Assembly: GCA_021847125.1 (NCBI GenBank)
Contig: JAJZUK010000024.1
Span: 1 to 8,774 of the forward strand
Reading direction: 5' to 3'
DNA: 8,774 nt
Source of the DNA: Pseudomonadota bacterium
GTDB lineage: Bacteria; Pseudomonadota; Gammaproteobacteria; Burkholderiales; SG8-39
Positions 1 to 4,898 of the stretch are shown here, piece by piece. The notes under the pieces are model-generated. The model did no database searches. It saw only the letters and a program-made list of their open reading frames with translations, and was not told the origin of the DNA. The translations under genes and the position numbers were made by a program. Position 1 is the stretch's first letter; every line of letters starts with the position of its first letter.

Positions 1-2
1 AT

Positions 3-98
3 ATTGGCCGCGACCTGGATTGGCACAACGACCAAAACTATGTCAAGGTCCGGTCCTGCGCCTCCCTCAGCAAAAATTGCATAACTGCGCATAGTTGA
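3..98 (+). CDS. possible C-terminal tail of an upstream gene (partial, unidentified)
   Basis: Frame 3 is open from the window edge to a TGA at 96-98, giving about 31 residues that begin IGRDLDWHNDQNYVKV. The first 23 codons are mostly G- or C-ending, as in the real genes of this window, whereas the other two plus frames over the same bases look less biased. The last eight codons lose this bias and are AT-richer. If real, this is the end of a plus-strand gene convergent with ilvA. I do not recognise a family; the tail is polar with two cysteines and has no membrane segment. It could equally be chance open frame in an intergenic region, since 96 bases is too short to decide. Confidence 0.25.
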   Translation: MGRDLDWHNDQNYVKVRSCASLSKNCITAHS

Positions 99-111
99 CA
101 GCTACGCATAG
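79..111. repeat. CGCATAG direct repeats around a TTGACA
   Basis: The exact 7-mer CGCATAG occurs at 88-94 and again at 105-111, 17 bases apart start to start. A shorter copy, GCATA, lies at 79-83. A TTGACA hexamer (95-100) sits between the two full copies, and an imperfect dyad AACT-N6-AGTT spans 83-96. The stretch is visibly more AT-rich than the surrounding genes. Direct repeats at such spacing can be regulator-binding sites, but no plus-strand gene begins downstream (ilvA is convergent) and no convincing -10 box follows the TTGACA, so a function is not established. Confidence 0.25.
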
Positions 112-186
112 GGGTCGATAGCACCAGTTCGCCGCCTTTGGAAGCAGGCATTCCCGGCGTTTTCGGTCTAGCAGGCGCTTCCGCGA

Positions 187-1698
187 TCAGCCCAGGAACA
201 ACTTGTACGCCGGGTTCTCGCTCTCGTCCCAGAACGGATAGCCCAGGTCGTGCAGGAAGCGGCGGAACTGCGGCATTTCCTTCGGCGGCACCTGCATGCC
301 CACCAGCACGCGGCCGTAATCGGCGCCGTGATTACGGTAGTGGAACAGGCTGATGTTCCAGTCGGGGCGCATGCTGTTGAGAAAACGCATCAGCGCGCCC
401 GGGCGCTCGGGAAATTCGAAGCGGTACAACAGCTCGTTCTTCGCCAGGGCCGCGTGCCCGCCGACCAGGTGGCGCACGTGCAGCTTGGCCATCTCGTTGT
501 CTGAGAGATCGATGGTCTTCAGGCCGTGCCGGCGCAGCTTGCGAACGAGGCGCGCGGTCTCGTCGCGGTCGTGCACCTCGACACCGACGAACACATGCGC
601 CTCGCTCGAACCGGCGATGCGATAGTTGAACTCGGTGACGTTGCGTGCGCCCAGCGTGGCGCAGAATTTCTTGTAGCTGCCGGGGCGCTCGGGAATGGTC
701 ACGGCGAGTATGGCCTCGCGGTGCTCGCCCACTTCGGCGCGCTCGGCGACGAAGCGCAGGCGGTCGAAATTGGTGTTGGCGCCGCAGGCCACCGCGACCA
801 GGGTCTGGCCGCGCACACCCTTCTTCTCCACATAGGCCTTGGCCCCGGCGATGGCCAGGGCGCCTGCGGGTTCGAGGATGGAGCGCGTTTCCTCGAACAC
901 GTCCTTGATCGCGGCGCAGGTCTCGTCGGTGTCGACCAGGATGATCTCGTCGACCAATTCCTTGCACAGACGAAAGGTTTCCTTGCCCACCTGCTTCACC
1001 GCCACGCCGTCGGCAAACAGGCCCACCTGCGCCAGGCGCACGCGCCGGCCGGCTTTGAGCGAGCGCGCCATGGCGTCCGAATCCACCGGCTGCACGCCGA
1101 TGATTTTGATCTCCGGGCGCAGTCGCTTCACATAGGCGGCGATGCCCGAGATCAGTCCGCCGCCGCCGATGGCGACGAAAATCGCGTCTATCGGCGTCTT
1201 CGCCTGGCGCAGGATTTCCATGCCTATGGTGCCCTGGCCCGCGATCACCTCCGGATCGTCGTAGGGATGCACGAAGGTGAGCTTCCGGGATTTCTCCAGC
1301 TTGAGCGCATGGCGGTAAGCCTCGTCGTAGGAATCACCCTGCAACAGCACCTCGGCGCCGCGCGCCAGCACCGCATCGACCTTGATCCGCGGCGTGGTCA
1401 CCGGCATCACGATCACCGCCTTGCAGTGCAGGCGCTGCGCCGCCAGCGCCACGCCCTGGGCGTGGTTGCCGGCCGAGGCGGCGATGACCCCGCGTTTCAG
1501 CTTGGCGGGAGGCAATTGCACCATTTTGTTGTACGCGCCGCGCAGCTTGAAGGAGAATACCGGCTGCATGTCTTCGCGCTTGAGCAACAAGGTGTTGGAA
1601 AGGCGCGCGGACAATATGGGCGCCGCCTCGAGCGGCGATTCGATCGCCACGTCGTAGACGCGCGCTTTGAGGATTTTTTCGAGATAGTCGGGATGCAT
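187..1698 (-). CDS. ilvA: threonine dehydratase, biosynthetic (threonine deaminase)
   Basis: This is the cytosolic PLP enzyme that deaminates L-threonine to 2-oxobutanoate and ammonia, the committed step of isoleucine synthesis. The 503-residue product is close to the E. coli enzyme (514). The catalytic domain (about 1-320) shows the PLP-lysine motif SFKLRGAY with Lys51, the SAGNHAQG substrate loop (75-82), the glycine loop IGGGGL (177-182) that holds the cofactor phosphate, and ACGAN (304-308). Two ACT-like regulatory domains follow, about 325-395 and 422-495, each starting with a family-type pattern (IPERPGSYKKF; FPERPGALMRF). Such domains carry isoleucine feedback inhibition and valine activation, and mark the long biosynthetic form rather than the catabolic TdcB type. 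The frame stays open upstream to 1998, but the ATG at 1696-1698 matches the family N-terminus; the extra 100 residues would run antisense into the yqaA gene. No strong Shine-Dalgarno sequence precedes it. It stands alone and is transcribed away from yqaA. Confidence 0.97.
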   Translation of the reverse strand: MHPDYLEKILKARVYDVAIESPLEAAPILSARLSNTLLLKREDMQPVFSFKLRGAYNKMVQLPPAKLKRGVIAASAGNHAQGVALAAQRLHCKAVIVMPVTTPRIKVDAVLARGAEVLLQGDSYDEAYRHALKLEKSRKLTFVHPYDDPEVIAGQGTIGMEILRQAKTPIDAIFVAIGGGGLISGIAAYVKRLRPEIKIIGVQPVDSDAMARSLKAGRRVRLAQVGLFADGVAVKQVGKETFRLCKELVDEIILVDTDETCAAIKDVFEETRSILEPAGALAIAGAKAYVEKKGVRGQTLVAVACGANTNFDRLRFVAERAEVGEHREAILAVTIPERPGSYKKFCATLGARNVTEFNYRIAGSSEAHVFVGVEVHDRDETARLVRKLRRHGLKTIDLSDNEMAKLHVRHLVGGHAALAKNELLYRFEFPERPGALMRFLNSMRPDWNISLFHYRNHGADYGRVLVGMQVPPKEMPQFRRFLHDLGYPFWDESENPAYKLFLG

Positions 1699-1719
1699 GG
1701 CGGTTCGATTCAATGATGC

Positions 1720-1725
1720 ACTATA
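1720..1725 (-). promoter_or_regulatory. putative -10 box of ilvA
   Basis: The minus strand reads TATAGT here, one mismatch from the sigma-70 -10 consensus, 21 bases before the ilvA ATG, so a transcript would have a leader of roughly 15 bases. No good -35 hexamer is seen 16-18 bases upstream. The same bases read TATAAG on the plus strand (1722-1727), so a divergent promoter for yqaA could overlap this one. No attenuator-like leader peptide fits in the short gap. The assignment rests on motif matching only. Confidence 0.35.
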
Positions 1726-1811
1726 AGCGCCCAAGGGTAGCAGGATGTGCTTTGCCGCGGCAAGGCGACCAAAGGGAGTCCCCGTGGGTCGGCTCCAGCA
1801 GGTCAATGGTC

Positions 1812-1815
1812 GGAG
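1812..1815 (+). promoter_or_regulatory. candidate ribosome-binding site deciding the yqaA start
   Basis: GGAG lies seven bases before the TTG at 1823. Competing sites are GGGAG (1774-1778), five bases before a GTG at 1784, and AAGGG (1733-1737), seven bases before an ATG at 1745. Site quality alone does not decide between them; the codon bias and family alignment described for yqaA favour the TTG. Confidence 0.35.
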
Positions 1816-1822
1816 AGCCCGA

Positions 1823-2224
1823 TTGACCGGCGCCGAGGCGAGCCTCATCACGCTGCTGGGATGGAGCTTTCTCGCCTCGACCCTGGTTCCCATCAGTTCC
1901 GAAGCGGCTTTGTTCACCGTGCTCAAGCTGCACGCGGATCTCGCCTGGCCTGCGATCGCCGTGGCCACGCTGGGCAACACCGTGGGCGGCCTCACCACCT
2001 ACCTGATAGGGCGCTATTTCGGCTCGAAAAAGCCGCTGACCCAGCTCGAGCGGGTCACGCGCTACGGCAGCCCGCTGCTGGCGCTCGCCTGGCTGCCCTT
2101 CGTCGGCGACGCGCTGTGCCTGGCGGCGGGCTGGGCCAGGCTCAACTGGGCCGCGGTGGCCCTATGGTCTGCCGCCGGGCGTTTCGCGCGCTACTGGGTG
2201 GTGGCGCAGGGTGCACTTTGGTAA
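1823..2224 (+). CDS. yqaA: YqaA family (DedA-like) inner-membrane protein
   Basis: This is a small integral membrane protein of the YqaA family (COG1238), related to the DedA/SNARE-associated group. E. coli YqaA has no settled function; DedA relatives are linked to lipid flipping and membrane homeostasis. Family marks, counted from the TTG start, are VPISSE (22-27) after the first hydrophobic segment, GNTVGGLTTYLIGRY (51-65), WLPFVGDALCLAAGW (90-104) and a final hydrophobic stretch ending GALW. From the TTG at 1823 the product has 133 residues (E. coli about 142), and the spacing from the start to the first conserved block matches E. coli almost exactly. The codons between 1745 and 1822 are rich in rare AGG, CGA, AGA and CCA and lack the GC-ending bias seen afterwards, which argues against the longer starts, ATG 1745 (159 aa) and GTG 1784 (146 aa). 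They remain possible because TTG is an uncommon start. The family call is firm; the start is not. It is divergent from ilvA. Confidence 0.85.
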   Translation: MTGAEASLITLLGWSFLASTLVPISSEAALFTVLKLHADLAWPAIAVATLGNTVGGLTTYLIGRYFGSKKPLTQLERVTRYGSPLLALAWLPFVGDALCLAAGWARLNWAAVALWSAAGRFARYWVVAQGALW

Positions 2225-2234
2225 GCTAGCGTTT

Positions 2235-2486
2235 ATGGCGACACGAAATAAGAAGGCCAAACCGTTCTGGGAGCGTGGTTACGATACCCACGGCTACTGG
2301 CAGGACAAGAACAAAATCGGCTGGGTGGCGCTCGAAGGCAGCGGCAACAACGCTATATACCGCTGGCAGGCTGGCACCCGCGCGGGCGAAGCGAAAACCC
2401 TGGCCGAGGCCAAGCGCGCGGTGGAGGAACAGGTGCTGTCGCTGGCGAGCCAGTTGTCGCTGTTCGGGGAACCGGACGGCGATTGA
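2235..2486 (+). CDS. hypothetical protein, 83 residues
   Basis: This is a small cytosolic protein that I do not recognise. It has no signal peptide or membrane segment. The N-terminus is basic (MATRNKKAKPFWERGYD), the middle is rich in aromatics (GYW, GWVALEG, AIYRWQ) and looks beta-stranded, and the second half (TLAEAKRAVEEQVLSLASQL) is a probable amphipathic helix before an acidic tail, LFGEPDGD. A strand-strand-helix layout ending in an EAKRAVE-type helix is seen in several small bacterial families, but that is a resemblance only. The ATG is 10 bases after the yqaA stop, so the two are probably cotranscribed. No clear Shine-Dalgarno precedes it, which would fit translational coupling. A GTG at 2211, overlapping the yqaA end, would add eight residues; the ATG is preferred because MATRNKK is a natural N-terminus. 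G- and C-ending codons dominate, supporting a real gene. Its stop at 2484-2486 is followed at once by a REP-type repeat. Confidence 0.75.
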   Translation: MATRNKKAKPFWERGYDTHGYWQDKNKIGWVALEGSGNNAIYRWQAGTRAGEAKTLAEAKRAVEEQVLSLASQLSLFGEPDGD

Positions 2487-2487
2487 A

Positions 2488-2558
2488 GTGGGAGGCCCGC
2501 CCTCGGGCCGATCAGTCTTCGATTTTGGCACCGGTCGGGGCGAGGGCGCCCCTCCTAC
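2488..2558. repeat. REPIN-like element: two inverted REP-type hairpins
   Basis: Unit 1 (plus, 2488-2513) has the head GTGGGA, a perfect 6-bp stem GGCCCG/CGGGCC (2494-2499 with 2504-2509), loop CCCT, and tail GATC. Unit 2 (minus, 2558 down to 2533) has the head GTAGGA, a perfect 6-bp stem GGGGCG/CGCCCC (2547-2552 with 2537-2542), the same loop CCCT, and tail GACC. The stems differ at two positions and both changes are compensated on the other arm. The units face each other, so heads and tails can also pair and the 71 bases form one long imperfect palindrome. A GTAG/GTGG-type head followed by a GC hairpin is the known form of REP sequences mobilised by RAYT transposases; paired inverted units are called REPINs or BIMEs. 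It fills the gap between two convergent genes. No T-run follows either hairpin, so it is not a standard intrinsic terminator, though it may limit readthrough or protect 3' ends. Confidence 0.75.
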
Positions 2559-2577
2559 AGCTAGTCCCGATGCCGCT

Positions 2578-4731
2578 TCAGGCGGCGCTCAACTTCGCGT
2601 ATTCCAGCGCCAGCCATTTCATTCCCTGGCGCCCGAAATTAATCTGCAGGCGCGCATCCGGCCCCTGGCCTTCGGCGTCGACGATCACCCCCTGGCCGAA
2701 TTTGGCGTGGACCACGTTCTGCCCTATGCGCCAGCCCATCTGGGTCGCGCGCGGCAAGGGCTTGGGGATCGCCGCGTCGCGCACCGAAGCGAGCACCGGC
2801 TCGGGCAGCGGCTGGCTGCCCAGGCGCGGCGTCAGCCACTTCACCAGCCCGGCGGGGATTTCGTCCAGGAAGCGCGAAGCCACGTTGTAGCGCGTCTGGC
2901 CGTGCAGCATGCGGTTCTGCGCGAACGACAGATACAGCCGCGCGCGCGCGCGCGTGATCGCCACGTACATCAGGCGCCGCTCTTCTTCCAGGCCGTCGTC
3001 CTCGTTGCGGCTTTGCTCATGCGGGAACAGCCCCTCTTCCAGCCCGGTGACGAACACCGACTGAAACTCCAGTCCTTTGGCCGAATGCACGGTCATCAGC
3101 TGCAGCGCATCCGAGCCCTCGCCCGCCTGGTGCTCCCCCGCCTCCAGCGCCGCGTGCGCGAGGAAGGCGGCCAGATCCTGCTGCTCGGCCTGATCATCCT
3201 GCTCCTGCACGAACAGCGCCGCAGCATTCACCAGTTCCTGCAGGTTCTCCAGCCGGTCGGCGCCGTCTTTTTCGGCCTGGAAATGCGCGAGCAGCCCCGA
3301 CTTTGCCAGCATGTGCTCGACGATCTCGGGCAGCGCGAGGCCCTCGGCCTCCCGACGCAAGGTGGTGATCATCGCGACGAAAGCGCCGAGCGCGTGGCCG
3401 GCCTTGCCGGCCAGCTTGGGCACCGCGTTGTAGAGGCTGGTATTGCCTGCTTTCGCCGCCTCCTGCAGGGCCTCGAGCGAGCGCGCGCCTATGCCTCGCA
3501 CCGGGAAATTCACCACGCGCAAAAAGGCGCTGTCGTCCTCGGAACTCGCGATCAGGCGCAGGTAGGCCAGCGCATGTTTCACCTCCATGCGCTCGAAAAA
3601 GCGCAGCCCGCCGTAGACCCGGTAGGGTATGCCGGCGGAGAACAAGGCGTGCTCCAGAATGCGCGATTGCGCGTTGGAGCGGTAGAGCACACCGATCTCG
3701 CGCCGCGCCAGACCGTCGCGGTGGAGCGCCTGCACTTCCTCGGCCAGCCAATGGGCCTCATAACCGTCGGTCTGAGCTTCGTAAATACGCAGTGGTTCGC
3801 CGTGCCCCGCTGACGTCCACAGATTCTTGCCCAGGCGTTTGCGGTTGTTGGAAATCAGCGCGTTGGCCGCATCCAGGATATTGCCGTGCGAGCGGTAATT
3901 CTGCTCCAGGCGGATCACGTTCTCTACATGGAAGTCGCGCTCGAAATCGGCCATGTTGCCCACGTTCGCGCCGCGAAATGCATAGATCGACTGGTCGTCG
4001 TCGCCGACCGCAAAAATCACGCTGCCCGGCCCGGTCAGGAGCTTGAGCCAGCGGTATTGCAGGCGGTTGGTGTCCTGGAACTCGTCCACCAGAATATGGC
4101 GGAAACGCGCGCGGTAATGCTCGCGCAGGATTTCGTTCTTCGACAGCAGCTCGAAACTGCGCAACAACAGCTCGGCGAAATCGACCACGCCCTCGCGCTG
4201 GCACTGCTCGTCGTAGGCGGCGTAGATTTCGGCGTAGCGGCGGCTGAATTCGTCGTAGGCCTCGGCCTCGCTCGCGCGCTTGCCCTCTTCCTTGTTGGCG
4301 TTGATGTAATGCTGCACCTGCTTGGGCGGGAAGCGGTCTTCGTCCACGTTCATCGCCTTCAGCACGCGCTTCACCAGCGACAACTGGTCGGCCGAGTCGA
4401 GGATCTGGAACAGCTGCGGCAGTCCCGCATCGCGGTGGTGCGCGCGCAGCAGCCGGTTGCACAAGCCGTGGAAAGTGCCCACCCACATGCCGCGCGTGGA
4501 AATCGGCAGCATGGCGGAGATGCGCGTGAGCATTTCCTTCGCCGCCTTGTTGGTGAACGTGACCGCGAGTATGCCCGCCGGGCTGACGTTGCCGGTCTGG
4601 ATCAGCCAGGCGATGCGGGTGGTCAGCACGCGCGTCTTGCCCGAGCCGGCGCCCGCCAGGATCAGCGCCGACTGGTTCGGCAGGGTGACGGCGGCGAGCT
4701 GTTCGGGGTTGAGATTGGCAAGTAGCGACAT
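2578..4731 (-). CDS. uvrD: DNA helicase II, UvrD (SF1A, 3'-5')
   Basis: This is an ATP-driven 3'-5' DNA helicase that displaces the excised strand in nucleotide excision repair and unwinds nicked DNA in MutL-dependent mismatch repair. The 717-residue product matches E. coli UvrD (720) along its length. SF1 motifs appear in order: Walker A GAGSGKT (27-33), motif Ia [10 protein letters not shown] (58-67), motif II VDEFQD (215-220), motif [16 protein letters not shown] (243-255), motif IV NYRSH (278-282), motif [10 protein letters not shown] (548-556) and motif [10 protein letters not shown] (589-596). The C-terminus (about 672-714) carries the Tudor-like domain typical of UvrD/PcrA (VVHAKFGQG, then [12 protein letters not shown]), which separates it from Rep. 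The ATG at 4729-4731 gives the family N-terminus (LNPEQLAAV). Its Shine-Dalgarno is poor. It is convergent with the small gene across the REPIN and divergent from leuS. No LexA-type operator was seen upstream, unlike E. coli. A (CG)8 tract lies in the motif VI codons. Confidence 0.97.
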   Translation of the reverse strand: MSLLANLNPEQLAAVTLPNQSALILAGAGSGKTRVLTTRIAWLIQTGNVSPAGILAVTFTNKAAKEMLTRISAMLPISTRGMWVGTFHGLCNRLLRAHHRDAGLPQLFQILDSADQLSLVKRVLKAMNVDEDRFPPKQVQHYINANKEEGKRASEAEAYDEFSRRYAEIYAAYDEQCQREGVVDFAELLLRSFELLSKNEILREHYRARFRHILVDEFQDTNRLQYRWLKLLTGPGSVIFAVGDDDQSIYAFRGANVGNMADFERDFHVENVIRLEQNYRSHGNILDAANALISNNRKRLGKNLWTSAGHGEPLRIYEAQTDGYEAHWLAEEVQALHRDGLARREIGVLYRSNAQSRILEHALFSAGIPYRVYGGLRFFERMEVKHALAYLRLIASSEDDSAFLRVVNFPVRGIGARSLEALQEAAKAGNTSLYNAVPKLAGKAGHALGAFVAMITTLRREAEGLALPEIVEHMLAKSGLLAHFQAEKDGADRLENLQELVNAAALFVQEQDDQAEQQDLAAFLAHAALEAGEHQAGEGSDALQLMTVHSAKGLEFQSVFVTGLEEGLFPHEQSRNEDDGLEEERRLMYVAITRARARLYLSFAQNRMLHGQTRYNVASRFLDEIPAGLVKWLTPRLGSQPLPEPVLASVRDAAIPKPLPRATQMGWRIGQNVVHAKFGQGVIVDAEGQGPDARLQINFGRQGMKWLALEYAKLSAA
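2939..2954. repeat. (CG)8 dinucleotide tract inside uvrD motif VI
   Basis: Sixteen bases of pure CG repeat, extended to 18 alternating purine-pyrimidine bases by a following TG, lie in the codons for about residues 593-598 (TRARAR) of UvrD. The protein sequence explains an Arg-Ala alternation but not the uninterrupted choice of CGC and GCG codons. Such tracts can adopt Z-DNA under negative supercoiling and are candidates for slippage, which would frameshift the helicase. No functional effect can be read from the sequence. Confidence 0.7.
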
Positions 4732-4761
4732 CGGGCGGCTGGCGTGTTTTTTCGAAGCGCG

Positions 4762-4767
4762 ATTTTA
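4762..4767 (-). promoter_or_regulatory. putative -10 box of uvrD
   Basis: The minus strand reads TAAAAT within GGTAAAATCGCG, one mismatch from the sigma-70 -10 consensus, 30 bases upstream of the uvrD ATG. A transcript would have a leader of about 24 bases. No convincing -35 hexamer lies at the right distance, which is common in GC-rich betaproteobacterial promoters. The assignment comes from motif and position only. Confidence 0.4.
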
Positions 4768-4841
4768 CCGCAGCGGCAGGACCCGGCGGCCGGAGATTTC
4801 GCCGAAAGCGAGCGAATTACCGAGCGGCTGCGGCCTGTTTC

Positions 4842-4870
4842 ATCTGGATCCCGGATCGGGCTTGTATAAT
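4842..4870 (+). promoter_or_regulatory. putative sigma-70 promoter of leuS-lptE-holA
   Basis: A perfect TATAAT lies at 4865-4870, 28 bases before the leuS ATG, implying a start of transcription near 4877 and a leader of about 22 bases. The position where a -35 would fall (4842-4847, ATCTGG) is a poor match, so the promoter would rely on its -10 or on an activator. A small perfect dyad, GATCC-C-GGATC (4847-4857), lies in the spacer and could be an operator, but such a GC-rich dyad can arise by chance. The leader is too short for a T-box riboswitch or a leucine attenuator. Confidence 0.5.
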
Positions 4871-4898
4871 GCGCCATTCGTCACACAGCGAAACCTCC

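Noticed and set aside
95..124. Promoter based on TTGACA at 95-100
   Set aside because: The hexamers 16-18 bases downstream (GATAGC, ATAGCA, TAGCAC) are poor -10 boxes and no plus-strand gene follows.
140..182. GGAAGC/GCTTCC inverted repeat just after the ilvA stop as an intrinsic terminator
   Set aside because: The stem is only 6 bp with a 31-base loop, and no T-run follows on the ilvA strand, so it does not meet the form of an intrinsic terminator.
526..1716. 396-codon plus-strand open frame opposite ilvA
   Set aside because: It is antisense to an intact IlvA catalytic and regulatory domain and is rich in His, Gln and Asp as expected of a mirror frame.
1699..1998. N-terminal extension of IlvA by 100 residues, for example a targeting or extra regulatory domain
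   Set aside because: The extension lies antisense to the yqaA coding region, has no recognisable domain, and the family N-terminus begins at 1698.
2275..3813. Long plus-strand open frame of 512 codons
   Set aside because: It runs antisense to uvrD, across the REPIN and the end of the small gene. Its composition (His, Gln, Arg and Leu rich) is typical of a shadow frame in GC-rich DNA.
4732..4898. LexA (SOS) operator upstream of uvrD
   Set aside because: No CTGT-N8-ACAG or close variant is present on either strand; the best partial, CTGT at 4835-4838, lacks its partner half.
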